Shown here: positions 24,790 through 36,332 of the stretch, piece by piece | Layout: each line of letters begins with the position of its first letter | Numbering within the stretch: position 1 is the stretch's first letter | Origin: Jacaranda mimosifolia | Taxonomy: Eukaryota > Streptophyta > Magnoliopsida > Lamiales > Bignoniaceae | Reading direction: 5' to 3' | NCBI GenBank assembly: GCA_018894105.1 | Contig: CM032123.1 | Span: 5,643,001-5,707,000, forward strand | Length of the DNA stretch: 64,000 bases | Notes under the pieces: model-generated | The model's database searches: none | The model's input: only the letters and a program-made list of their open reading frames with translations | What the model was told of the DNA's origin: nothing | Made by a program: the position numbers and the translations under genes

Positions 24790-26690
24790 TTGAATTCATT
24801 CAAAATGCCAAAGTATTTGAAGTGGGTTAGCGAGCCAAAAAAGCTAAGGAGTTCAATTCCTTCACGCATAAAGCGGTGCTCTATTTTGAATATATCATGT
24901 GGTAGAACCATGAAGGTTAAATTGCAAACCATTATTTTCACACGAACTCAAATGGACAAAGAAGACGATAAAGAAAGTGTGGCCTCTTCATATCATACTG
25001 TTGATAATACTAGTCAGCCAACTCGTCAAAATGCTATAGATCGTCTTTTCAAGCATATCTCCAGGCTTGTTCGCAGCGGTTACATAAGCGCAAAAGATGG
25101 CGCCATGAAGACGGTTCATATAAGAAGAAAGGGTGGACAAACAAGGGCATATGTGGAATTCAAGAAGATTGAGCCCGTGGAATAAGATATTGCGCCAGCC
25201 TACCATATCACTTTGAGTGAAGAATTGTTAATTGAAGAAGAAGATGCTAAAATTGCTCCTCTTGAGTTCGAAGAAGGTGTTAAAGCTACTGTAAATGAAT
25301 TGAAAGAGATCAATTTAGGTGATGCCAATGACCCTCGGCTTATCTACCTTAGTGCTTTGTTGACTGCTAAAGAAGAAGAAATATATATTGAGTTATTACA
25401 TGAATTCAAAGATATATTTGCATGGTCGTACAAAGAGATGCCTGGGTTAGATCCAAATGTGGCAGTCCATCATCTATCAGTAAAGAAAGGAACTCGTCCA
25501 GTCAAACAAGCTAAACGGCGGTTCCGCCTTGAACTGGTTCCTTTAATTGAAGCTGAAGTGAACAAGCTCATCGAGGTTGGATTCATTCAAGAAGTCAAGT
25601 ATCCAACATGGATCTCCAGCATTGTCCCAGTAAGGAAGAAAAATGGACAGATTCGAGTTTGTGTTGACTTTAGGGACTTGAATGGTGCTTGTCCTAAGGA
25701 TGATTTTCCATTGCCCATTGCTGAACTCATGATTGATGCCACCACAGGGCATGAAGCACTATCATTTATGGATGGATCATCCAGATATAATCAAATACGT
25801 ATGTCACCAAAAGATGAGGAGTTGACGGCATTTCAAACTCATAAGGATATATATTGCTATAAAGTGATGCCGTTTAGGTTGAAGAATGCTGGTGCCACAT
25901 ATCAAAGAGCTATGCATAAGATTTTTGATGATATGCTCCACAAGAACATTGAATGTTATGTTGATGACGTGGTTGTTAAGTCCAAAAGGCGAGAAGATCA
26001 TCTCCAAGATTTGAGACAAGTTTTTGAGCGCCTAAGAAAATATCAACTCAAAATGAACCCATTAAAGTGTGCATTTGGAGTGACATCGGGGAAGTTTTTG
26101 GGATTCATCGTTCGTCATCGAGGCATAGAAATCGAGCAAGCAAAGATTGATGCAATTTTGAAAATGCCAGAACGTCGAGACATACATGAACTCAAAAGTT
26201 TGCAAGGAAAATTAGCTTATCTTCGGAGATTCATATCAAATTTAGCTAGTTGGTGTCAACCATTCAGCCGTCTGATGAAGAAAGGCGTTCCATTTGAATG
26301 GGATGAAGCTTGTAGCAATGCTTTTAATAGTATAAAAGTTTATCTGATAAGGCCTCATGTGTTGGTCGTACCAGTACCTAGACGCCCACTGATCCTTTAT
26401 ATCGCTGCTTAAGAACGTTCTGTTGGAGCTTTACTAGCATAGGGAAATGATGAAGGAAAGGAAAGTGCCTTGTACTACTTGAGCAGGATGATGATGCCAA
26501 ATGAGGTGAAATACTCACCAATTGAGAAAATATGTTTGGCTCTAATTTTTGCAATCCAAAAGTTGAAACATTACTTTCAGGCACATACTATCTGTCTTGT
26601 CTCAAAAGCAAATCCATTAAAATATGTCATGTCAAAACCTGTCCTCTCGATAGACTCGCAAGATGGTATCTTCAGTTGCAACAGTTTGTG
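24790..26690 (+). pseudogene. Gypsy reverse transcriptase and RNase H, broken
   Basis: The RT domain is well preserved in one frame from 25213 to 26412, with VRKKNGQIRVCVDFRDLN, FPLP, the catalytic YVDD (about 25960) and the LGF motif of the thumb. A stop at 25183-25185 separates it from the upstream linker frame (24790-25182). Stops at 26410-26412 and 26440-26442 break the connection and RNase H, and RNase H shifts frame near 26640. RNase H ends abruptly after its LQQF motif (about 26685), where its C-terminal part is missing. Confidence 0.92.
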
Positions 26691-27728
26691 GTGCCCACCA
26701 ATCTGGTCCAAAATTATATTTTCGAATAAAAAGAATGGGCTATTACTGGCCAACAATGGTAAAAAAATGCATGGATTATGCTCAAAAAAGTCAAGCCTGC
26801 CAATTTCACGCAAATTTCATTCACCAACCACCCGAGCTATTACATCCAACTGTCGTTTCATGGCCATTTGATGCTTGGGGATTAGATGTGGTTGGGCCCA
26901 TGACAAAGTCTTATGCTGTGCACTTGTATATATTGGCTGCAACAGACTATTTCTCTAAGTGGGTTGAAGTAATACCCCTCAAAGAAGTAAAGAAGGAAAA
27001 TATTGCTGACTTTATCAGCATCAACATTATATATCGCTATGGGGTTCCTCGATACATAATCATTGATAATGGAAAACCCTTTAGTAATAGTCTGATAGAT
27101 AAACTTTGTCAAAAGTTCAATTTTAAGTAGAGGAAATCTTCGATGTACTATGCCGCGGCTAATGATCTTGCTGAGGCATTCAATAAAACTCTGTGCAATT
27201 TGTTGAAGAAAGTAGTCTCAAAGTCGAAGAGAGATTGGCACGAAAGGATTGGAGAAGCTTTATGGGCATATCAAACTACTCATAGAACACCTCCACAAGC
27301 AACTCCGTATTAATTGGTTTATGGTGTTGAAGCCGTTTTACCACTTAAGCAGCAAATTCCATCATTAAGGATAGCCATACAAGAAGGATTGACTGAGGAA
27401 GAAAATGCACGCTTACGTCTTGAAGAATTGGAGACCTTTGATGAGAAGGTTGGAAGCACAACAGATACTTGAATGTTATCAAGCTAGAGTCTCTAGAGTA
27501 TTTAACAAGAAGGTGCGATCACGATCTTTTCAAGTTGGAGATTTGGTGCTTGCTGTGAGAAGGCCCATCATCATAACTCATCGAATTGGGAATAAGTTCA
27601 CATCAAAATGGGATGGTCCTTATGTTGTCAAAGAAGTCTATACAAATGGTGCATATAAGTTAGTTGCTGAAGATGGATTAAGAATTGACCCTATAAATGA
27701 GAAGTTCTTGAAGTGCTACTATGCATAA
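26663..27728 (+). pseudogene. Gypsy integrase, N-terminally deleted and broken
   Basis: The integrase begins at VCGAHQSGPKL, in the middle of its N-terminal zinc domain, fused to RNase H by an internal deletion near 26685. The core domain has WPFDAWGLDVVGP, DYFSKWVE and IIIDNGKPF with its catalytic aspartates. A stop at 27128-27130 precedes NKTLCNLLKK, and a further stop occurs near 27311. After a shift near 27450 the C-terminal domain reads SFQVGDLVL, KWDGPYVVKEV and GAYKL to the stop at 27728. Confidence 0.9.
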
Positions 27729-27740
27729 AGTTGGGAGATT

Positions 27741-27960
27741 GCTCCTTGACGCACGAGCCTAAACTGCATATTGCTCCTTCACGCACGAGCCTAAACTGCA
27801 TATTACTCCTGACTCGCATGAGTATAAACTATGAACGGTACCCACCAAAGATAGTGTATGTGGTTAAACTGCTAACTTATCCCACCAAAGGTAGTGCATG
27901 TGGTTAAACTACTAACTTACCCCACTAAAGGCATTTTATGTGGTTAAAATATCAAATACC
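27741..27960 (+). repeat. Two short tandem arrays after gypsy pol
   Basis: A 32-bp unit containing CACGAGCCTAAACTGCATAT occurs at 27741 and 27773, with a diverged third copy after 27805. A 40-bp unit starting CCCACCAAAG or CCCACTAAAG occurs three times, at 27841, 27881 and 27921, with exactly 40-bp spacing. Both sit in the noncoding tail of the element. Confidence 0.85.
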
Positions 27961-28144
27961 CCACCTAGTCTAAGGTGGTTAAGCAATGGATACTCCTGGC
28001 CTGCATGAGTATAAATTGTGAACGGCACCCCCTTAAAATATTGATTTCTTTGAACTACGTTATGAGTTGATCCCTTTATTGGGTACATAGGCAGTTTAGA
28101 TATTTTCTAAGTTTAGTCATGAGTTTATTTTAAACATATTTTTC

Positions 28145-29190
28145 CTTGGCTTCATTAAAAAAAAAAGTAGTTTTTATTGAGTTTGAGTTTTTAGTTTATT
28201 AAGTTTTCTTAAAAAAAAAAAAAAAAAAAGGTAGTTTAGATTTTTTTTTATGAAGTTTGAGTTTTTAGTTTATTAAGTTTTCTTTAAAAAAAAAGGAGTA
28301 CTTTAGTTTTTTTTATTAAGTTTGTGTTTTTAGTTTATTAAGTTTTCCTTAAAAAAAAAGTAGTTTAGTTGGTTTGAGTTTTTAGTAGTTTAATTGTTTT
28401 TATTAAGTTTGAGTTTTTAGTTTATTAAGTTTTCTTCAAAAAGAAAAAAAAAGTAGTTTAGTTGTTTTTATTAAAGTTTGAGTTTTTAGTAGTTTAATCG
28501 TTTTTATTAAGTTTGAGTCTTAGTTTATTTTTATATACAAAAAAAAGTAGTTTAGTTGGTTTGAGTTTTTAGTAGTTTAATTGTTTTTTTTAATTAAGTT
28601 TGAGTTTTTAGTTTGTTAAGTTTTCTTAAAAAAAAAAAAAAAGTAGTTTAGTTGGTTTGAGTTTTTAGTAGTTTAATTGTTTTTATTAAGTTTGAGTTTT
28701 TAGTTTATTAAGTTTTCTTCAAAAAAAAAAAGAAAAAGTAGTTTAGTTGTTTTTATTAAAGTTTGAGTTTTTTAGTATTTTAATCGTTTCTATTTAGTTT
28801 GAGTCTTAGTTTATATATATATATATATATATAAGTAGTTTAGTTGGTTTGAGTTTTTAGTAGTTTAATTGTTTTTTTTAAGTTTGAGTTTTTAGTTTAT
28901 TAAGTTTTCTTCAAAAAAAAAAAATTAGTTTAGTTGTTTTTATTAAAGTTTTAGTTTTTAGTAGTTTAATCGTTTTTATTAAGTTTGAATCTTAGTTTAT
29001 TTTAAAAAGAAAAAAAAGGTAGTTTAGTTGTTTTTATTAAAGTTTGAGTTTTTAATAGTTTAATCATTTTTATTAAGTTTGAGTCTTAGTTTATTTTAAA
29101 AAGAAAAAAAAAGTAGTTTAGTTGTTTTTATTAAGTTTTCTTTTAAAAAAAAAGTAGTTTTTATTAAGTTTGAGTTTTTTGTTTATTATG
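28145..29190 (+). repeat. AT-rich minisatellite in gypsy tail
   Basis: About one kilobase of interspersed variants of GTAGTTTAGTTGTTTTTATT, AAGTTTGAGTTTTTAG and TTTATTAAGTTTTCTT, separated by A runs of different length. Unit order is variable, so it grew by unequal exchange or slippage. One variant has an internal (TA)n run (about 28815-28833). Confidence 0.85.
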
Positions 29191-29314
29191 TTAAAAAATA
29201 AAATCAAAAGATTGAAAGATAGAAAAGAAAAAAAATTCTATTATGTAATCTAAAAAAAATAATGCAACATAGTTCATTAAAAAAGAAGGAAGGGCAAAAA
29301 GTTCTAAACAAATT

Positions 29315-32160
29315 TCAAGCAAAAGGACTCAAGTTCTTCAATTCTTCTTTGACAGCCTCCAAGTATTTCATTGAAGTTTGCAAATTCTCAACCACTTTAT
29401 TACTTAATGGAGGAGTACTCTTGATAGCAGCAATTTCCTCTTCAATCTCATGAATTTCAGCTTGAGCACTTTGGAGAAGTTGTTGTTGGCATTTCAATGA
29501 TGAAGTCAAATTCTTCTTGCATTCCTTCAAATTATCAAGCTCCTTCCCAACACATTCCAGCTCTTCTTGGGTGGATTTAATTTGGTTCATTTCTTTGCTT
29601 TCTCTAGTTTGAGCATTATGGAGACGACTTTTGACCTCATCTAGTTGTTGTGCAAGAATTTCATTGGAAGCTTTCTCAAAAAATGCTGACTTTGCTTCAT
29701 CATAAGCAAGGGTCTTGTCAAACAATACTTGCAATAATTCTTTCACATTGGAGATGTCAAATTTGCTGAAGCCCTCATTGATTCAAGCACAAATTGAACA
29801 CTATCTTTGATAGATGAGAGGGAATCAAGTGGAGTATTTGCTATTCTTTCACGAAGGCCATCCCATAACATTTGAAGATACTTTTTTTTATGATTAAGTA
29901 CAAGTTTGTCACCTTCAAATACTGAGACTGGAGCACAAGGAGATGGTTGTTTAGCTTTCATACTATGAAGTACCTCGTTTTGCATGGTTGTGTCAATTGG
30001 AACGCTCATGGCCAACAAGTTAGGTCCCATAATTGATCTTCGACTACCTTGGGATGTCTCATCTTCATCAACATTAATAATTTCATTTTCCAACTGAAAT
30101 GTTACATGATTTGAGTTAGCCAATGACCAAAATGGGGCTTATAAAAAAAAAAAAAAAATGAGATGTAGAAAAGAAAAAAACCTCTTTGGCAAAGTTCTCT
30201 GTTGGTGAAGAAATCACTTGGCTTTGGAAATCTGGGACCCTTTATAAGCTTTTTCCAATGACAATCTGCATTACTACTACTGCTCGTTTTTAAAGGATAA
30301 GGATTCCTTCTCTTTTCCTTCGAAGGCTCAATCTCTTCTAAGTTGGGAGGATTTTGAATAGCTTCAACAAGTGGTCTATTTCCTTTATCAGCATCCTTGT
30401 CTCGAAGAAAATTTTTGATTGGACTTAAATTGATTAATCTCATAAATTTTTTCTCAAAGTAATCTCCATGAATTTTAGTCCACCACTTCTTGTAAGCATC
30501 CGAAGAAAAAAAATTTGCATTAAGGGGCACACAAGGAAACTATGCTGTAGACATAGAATTATGTAGAGGACATAAGCGCCAGTAGCGAAGTCCTTCATCC
30601 AAATAGGTTGTACGAATGTCATGAGCAAGAATCCCAGGAACTTCTTGATGATATCCAAATTGACGACTGAAGCGATGAGGATTATAAGGTTCAACAATAA
30701 AATAATTGCCTTGCCGCAAAGGAAGATAATTTGAGCGAATAGCAATAAAATATTTTTGTTCCAATTCTCTAGCCTTCCCATCATCAATATATGAAAATTC
30801 TTTATCTTTAGTAATCATGGTGCAATTCCAGGAAACAAAATCCCCTTTGTGAATTCTCTTGCAAGCTTCCTTTGAATCATAATATTTTGCGCCTCCTTCG
30901 CCGGAATAAATTGCCATTTTAGGGCCACACATTCCTTGCAAAACTAGATAATGTGTTTTGAAGTAGTGCACCAACCAAGCATAGACAAAGTGGATGGGAA
31001 AAGAAGAATGGACACGACTTGGCCTTAGGGAACCTGAAATTTTATTTAAATCGTTGTAGATGCTGGCTAAAACTGGAATAGTAAGACTAACCTTCCTACC
31101 GGTGGCCATGATGCATGCTATCTTGAAAGTGTTGGGGCGTATTGAATTTACATCATTGGTAGGAAGAACAAACGAGCAAAGCCAACAAGCCAAAAATGCC
31201 GCCAAATAAGTTTCTTCTCTCAAGTTCCCAGGAATTCCAAGTTTTGAAAACAATGTCTCCTCAGGAGTGGACCATTCTCCATGAACACCAAAATCGCCAA
31301 GAGGATTATGAGTTGACTTGGGCCGGACCGTCTTTTTCTCCTTGCGTGATGGTGGTTGATGGTATTTTACTGCTTTCCAAGACCAATACTTCACCCATTT
31401 TTCCATAGTAACTTGAGAAAGTTGACCTCCATGGGCACTCCTTTGAAGTAAATGATAAGCTTGAAATAAATATTTGCAGGAGTTGGGGATAAATTTACAT
31501 ATTTTCTCATCAACGCCGGTAAGCTCCTTGGCACAAGGAATCACTTCATCATAAAGAATTCCTGTAATACGGAGGCCTGCAAAGTTGTGCAAATCCCATA
31601 GCAATATGGATAATTCTCCACTGGAAGTTTAGAGAGTATTTGTAAGTGGACACCATGCCTCACAAAATACTTTGATAATCTCAGAATTTCTATCATATGT
31701 AAATAATGAAGCATACACTGGATCATATATTTGTGCGGCAATCAGCTTATGCTTGCATCGGCTAAGGACATCTTCAGTCCACTCCCAATATCCTTTGATA
31801 TAATGGAACTCGCCATTGAATTGAAGAGTTTCTCCCCACTTAGCTTTGCCTTCAATAATGCTGCGACCCAATGTTGGCAAAAGAATTGATTCATTTGATT
31901 GTTGATGACGAATTAGTTTGTTTGGAGGACAATGATGGGCTGTCCTTAAAGTCCACACCTTAGAAGTTTTGATCTCCCTGGACCACTCCTAGGTATGAAG
32001 TGAGTTAGTTAGCCTTGGCCACTTTGCTGCATATCTACCAACCAATAAGGGGATTATAAGTAGTCAAAAGTGTGTCTTTCTCCATAGGTTGATTCTCTTC
32101 ATCAAGGATAATTAAATGTTGAACTCCAGCGCCAGTTGAAACATCCTTGAAGTAAACCAT
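29315..32160 (-). pseudogene. Antisense plant mobile domain (PMD) protein gene, broken
   Basis: This gene runs opposite to gypsy gag-pol. Candidate ATG at 32160-32158 starts MVYFKDVSTG. The protein continues KWPRLTN, WTLRTAHHCPP, ASLFTYD, FCEAWCPLTNTL, LLWDLHNFAGL, GILYDEVIP (residues of the plant mobile domain / aminotransferase-like family), then the large PMD body to about 30543 (LPTNDVNSIRPNTFK, GEGGAKYYD, GLRYWRLCPL), a basic linker, and a coiled coil rich in E, K and Q (29746 to 29315). Breaks are a TGGT duplication shifting the frame near 32065, a stop near 31990, stops at 31631-31629 and 30542-30540, and a shift near 29750. A short intron at about 30181-30094 is possible, but its phase does not fit. 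PMD proteins such as MAIN and MAIL1 act in gene silencing and meristem maintenance in Arabidopsis; the function inside transposons is not known to me. Confidence 0.82.
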
Positions 32161-32168
32161 GATACAAT

Positions 32169-32587
32169 CTGCAAGGATACAAGAAAAGTTAAGCAAATTG
32201 TTGAAAAGAAGAAGAAAATAGGATGTTCTAAGAAGATTAATAATCCTAAAGGAATCAAGTAATGGTGGAAATATCCTTTAATTTGATGACTTACTTGAAA
32301 TATGCTCATTACTTAATACCTTGGTGAAACTTGTGTTTTGTTGGATGCCAAAGAATGGTGGATCAATCTTCCTTCAATTGCAACAATTGATCTTTGAGTG
32401 AATGGAGTTGATAATTATGTGAATTATGTGGACTCCCTTTCGTCGAACAGTTGGTGTGCAGAGATAAAGAAAGGGATGAATGATTGAGTGGTGAAGTGAA
32501 TAAACCCACAAATTCTCAACTTAAGATTGCAAAGCTTCTCCAATGATCAATTGATGGAATTAACAGCATGGAATGTTCTTTTTATAG
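32169..32587 (-). promoter_or_regulatory. Promoter and leader intron of the antisense PMD gene
   Basis: On the minus strand a TATA box CTATAAAAAG (32587-32578) precedes a leader of about 250 bases. An intron with a consensus donor GTAAGT (at 32294) and acceptor TTGCAG (at 32169) follows. The candidate ATG lies 8 bases beyond the acceptor. This looks like an independent polymerase II unit inside the retrotransposon, not a chance frame. Confidence 0.6.
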
Positions 32588-33115
32588 TTTTATTTTCAAG
32601 AGTTTTAGTTCCAATAAAAGTATGAAATAAAGTTCTGATTGGATTACTCTAGCGAAGCTGGTTTTGGCCGAATTTGATCTGTTTCTACGAGATCAGGAAT
32701 GCTAATGGTTCTGGATTCTGTGATCTATGATAACTGCAAGCATAATTGTTGAGTTACCTTATCTTCAAAGGAAATAAGAAACAACAAGCGTCCTCGAAAT
32801 GTAAATACATGCAATTGCAAATACAAGCTTTTTGATTTCAATCATGGTAAATATTTGTTTAATTCAAGGGGTAGTGGCCTGGTGGGTCTCTTTGATGTAA
32901 ATATAAACAATTGCTAATGCTTGACCTATTTGAATTCAAATGGGGCAAATCTCGTTGCCGAATTAAGTTTTAGGAAAAAGTGATTTTGGACTTTCCATTG
33001 AATTTGGGCCTTTATTTGGCCCACGATGTTATTGAATATATATATATATATATATTCTCAAATACTTCAAGTCTCTTCTCTTTTGGGATTGATTTGCACC
33101 CCTTCGTCAAGTCTT

Positions 33116-33129
33116 GAAGTGGGGGCATT
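33116..33129 (+). promoter_or_regulatory. Gypsy polypurine tract
   Basis: GAAGTGGGGGCATT lies directly before the 3' LTR, in the position and composition of a plus-strand primer. Confidence 0.75.
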
Positions 33130-34123
33130 TGTAAACATATTATATTTTTGACCAATTGAGATGTGACACATGTAAAATAATATATTAAATACTAATTTAA
33201 AATTTTCTATTTAAATTTTGGGATTTATTAAATTTAATTCCTAAAAAATAAATAGTTAATTTTAATTAATAATTTAATGTTTATTTTATATCAAATCAAG
33301 CATTGACACATGTCAAAGATGGAGTGTCTGCATTTATGGACCAATCAATTCAAATATATTTTATATTAATATTATCTTTTAATGTTTGATATTATCAAAT
33401 CAAATATTATCTCTCGATATTTGATAGTATTTTATCAAAGAGATAGCCTTTGAAGGAGTTCAAGTTAATCAGAAGTTTTCCATCGAACACCTATATAAAT
33501 GGGTGATTCCAGCTCATTCAACACAACACAAATTCCAGTAGACGAAAGAAACTTTGAAGGAGTTCAGCAATTTTCTCAAGCAAATTCAAAGGAGATCCAC
33601 GACGTTCAAGGCGTTCTTCGCTGAATCCACATATTTTTGGCGTTTGATTCAAGATTAAAGTGCGAAGCCCCTGAATTGGCGTTATTCTATTTAAATCAAA
33701 TTCAAAGGAGATCCACGACGTTCAAGGCATTTTTCGCGGAATCCACATATTTTTGGCGTTTGATTCGAGATTAAGGTGCGAAGCCCCCGAATTGGCGTTA
33801 TTCTATTCAAATCAAATCCAAAGGAGATCCACGATGTTCAAGGCGTTCTTCGCTAAATCCATATATTTTTGGCGTTTGATTTGAGATTAAGGTGCGAAAC
33901 CCTCGAATTGGCGTTATTCTATTCAAGCAAATTCAAAGGAGATTCACAGTGTTTAAGGCGTTTTCGCGGAGCTCAAGATTATATTTTGAAGGGAAAAATC
34001 AGAGGATTAGATTAGAGATAGAATCCACAGTTGATTAATTGATTTTGATTTTATTTTATTTGTACAATTTTTTCCTTGTTTTGTAATTTTAATTTTTTGC
34101 AAACAAGAAAATTTATTGTTACA
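33130..34123 (+). repeat. Gypsy 3' LTR (994 bp)
   Basis: The LTR has the same ends and TATA box (about 33491) as the 5' LTR. It carries four of the 116-bp tandem units (motif starts 33585, 33701, 33817 and 33932). The 114-bp length difference from the 5' LTR is accounted for by one unit and small indels. Confidence 0.93.
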
Positions 34124-34461
34124 CCTACCCATACTGATGCCAAGTATTTTCCACTACTACGAAATAAAGAACAAAACACTATAGTTGAAAATTTTCTTTT
34201 GGATGCTAGGTTCTAATAATGAAAACATCTTTGTTTGGTAACTTGGTATTAAAGAAAGTATTCCTAAAGGAAATTAATTCTTTAACAAAATAATTATGGA
34301 ATACTCTAACTGAATTATTCATTCATTTTGCTACTTTTCTTTTATGATACTCATTTTACATTCCAATAATTTTAAAATTCCAAATAAGATAGATTTCATT
34401 AGCCTTGAATGTTCATTTTCATTTTATTTTTTTTGAAAAAGAAACAAATCTTAGGTCCATA

Positions 34462-35142
34462 TAAGGTGTCAATTCGGGTGGGTTGGGTGTGTTTGAGTTG
34501 GGTTGAGGTAGATGTATAATATAAAAATACTAAACCCAAACTCAGTCCAACTCGATATTCAACCCCAAAGGCTTAACCATCACCTAACCTACAAAAAATC
34601 ATGTCAGATTTGGGTTGATCTGATTATTAGTCAGGTCACTTAACAACATGATAAAACTGACCCAACTTGATCTATTTATAATATTTTTCTTATTTATAAA
34701 TTCCAATATTATAATTAAGTAGAAGTTAGATCTATAATAAAATCTAAAAATTCAGCATAATTATTAAGTTCTAAGAAATATAATAACTTTAAAATTTGCC
34801 ATGTTCATGAGTAATTCGAATACAAAAAAATAACAAACCATTGTTCTGTAATTGAATTTTCAAAATTTTGATTTTTGGATATATATTATTTAGATTTTAT
34901 TTTAATTAGTCAATTTTTTTTAGGCTGGTTGGGTCAAGTTTTATTGGGTTACCTTTTTTTTTTAAAGGTTAGGTAGGTTGACCAGAAATCAACCTAACCT
35001 TATTTGTTATTCTTGGGTTATTTTAAGGTACGACCCAATTTGACCCGAACTTGAAAACATCAAACCCAAATCTGGAAAAAAAAAATTCCCCAGGTGGGTC
35101 ATTATCAAATCGTTGAGTTGAGTTTGATTTTGACACCCTTAA
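34462..35142. mobile_element. hAT-like MITE (TAAGGTGTCAA ends)
   Basis: TAAGGTGTCAATTCGGGT at the left is mirrored by TTGACACCCTTA at the right. Between them lie repeated GGGTTGGGT and ACCCAACT motifs. A target duplication is not clear. The ends fit the TAGGGGTGTCAA type of plant hAT MITEs. Confidence 0.65.
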
Positions 35143-35146
35143 GGGC

Positions 35147-35614
35147 AATGTTTGATTATGTTTTTTGTGTGATTTTAATATGTGTTTTAGAAGAATGAAT
35201 ATTGAAAGTGATATTGAAGAATGTGAAAGCTGTATTGGGAAATGTAATGGATTTTTGGTTATATTTTAAGGAATAGTTAAAAATTAATTTTGGAGGATTT
35301 TGGTATGTTTGTTTATATTTTGGGGGGAGACGACTATAGCAGTTAAACCAATGCTTTTTTGTTGGATTTTTGGGAAAAAGTGGAATTGAGTGATTTTTTT
35401 TATTGTTAGAATAAGAATAAAATTCATATAATAGATATAAACATATATAATATATGTATGTATATGTTGAAAAATGAAAAAGTTTTGGGAATAATAAAGA
35501 ATATGAGAGGATATTTTAGAAAAATCATTTTTATTGTTTTGGAGGATAATGAGTATATATTTAGTTATGTTTCCTCAAAATAACTTTGTTATGAGGAAAT
35601 ATATCCAAACATTT
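35147..35614 (+). mobile_element. MITE-like repeat, forward copy of the 58827 family
   Basis: AATGTTTGATTATG (left) and ATATCCAAACATT (right) form weak inverted ends. The inside (GTTTGTTTATATTTTGGG, TGTTGGATTTTTGGG, GAATTGAGTGATTTTT) matches the reverse complement of 58827-59288. It is related, more distantly, to the 9442 and 51996 repeats. Confidence 0.65.
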
Positions 35615-35666
35615 TGAAGATTTCTTACAATTTAATTTTTGGCATTAATCGGACCCAGATGATATA

Positions 35667-36332
35667 TAGGGCTGTCAACGGGTCGGATTTGGATCGGATC
35701 TGCCATATCCGAATCTGACCCGAAATCTGATAGGATATTTGTTAATTAGTATCATATCCGAATTCGATGGATATCCGAAATCCGGTTAAAAAATCCGATC
35801 CAATTTCATTTTTTTTCTTTCTTGTTTTTTCCTTTTAAATTTTATAAAAATATTGTATTTATAAAGTAAATATATGTCATATTTGGATTTTTAACAACTT
35901 TTTATTATATATTAGTCAAAAAGTTAAATATTTTAATATTAAAGTCCTTTTTTCACATTATATTAATGTATAGATAAACTATTATATGTTATTATATTTG
36001 ATATTTTATCAATATCCCTCTTATTTTTTAGGTTAAAAAACTCAATATTAATAGTATAATATAGATATTAGGTCAATATAATATATAGATTTTATTTTAA
36101 AATATTATTAATATTATATATAAGAGTATTAATTTAATAAAAAATATTAAAGTTCGGATTCGGATCTTTAACGGATCGGATTGCTTAATTCCATATTCGA
36201 TCCATTTATTTCGGATTTTGAATATTTATAATCGGATCTAATCCATCAAATATTTTAATCGGATAAAAATTCTAAAATTCGGATCGAATTCAGATCGAAG
36301 TCGGACTAAAATCCGATCCATTGACAGCCCTA
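35667..36332. mobile_element. Foldback-type MITE (TAGGGCTGTCAA ends)
   Basis: TAGGGCTGTCAA (35667-35678) and TTGACAGCCCTA (36321-36332) are perfect 12-bp inverted ends. Large subterminal blocks rich in GGATCGGAT and ATCCGATCC are also inverted, so a single strand could fold far inwards. The centre is AT-rich. The flanking 8 bp do not match well, so a target duplication is not claimed. Confidence 0.82.

Larger units (their letters stand above)
20749..34123 (+). mobile_element. Ty3/gypsy LTR retrotransposon with antisense PMD gene
   Basis: The 13,375-bp element is delimited by two LTRs starting TGTAAACATATTA and ending TTGTTACA. It is flanked by CCTAT (20744-20748) and CCTAC (34124-34128), a target duplication with one mismatch. 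Order: LTR, PBS, gag, protease, RT, RNase H, integrase, tandem repeats, minisatellite, antisense PMD gene, PPT, LTR. Pol order with integrase last is the Ty3/gypsy arrangement. The long tail with an extra antisense frame suggests the Tat lineage, but a domain tree would be needed. All reading frames are broken, so the copy is not autonomous. Confidence 0.93.

Noticed and set aside
28145..29190. Possible CRISPR-like array of repeats
   Set aside because: Units are AT-rich, variable in order and length, without fixed repeats and unique spacers; it is a minisatellite in a plant retrotransposon.
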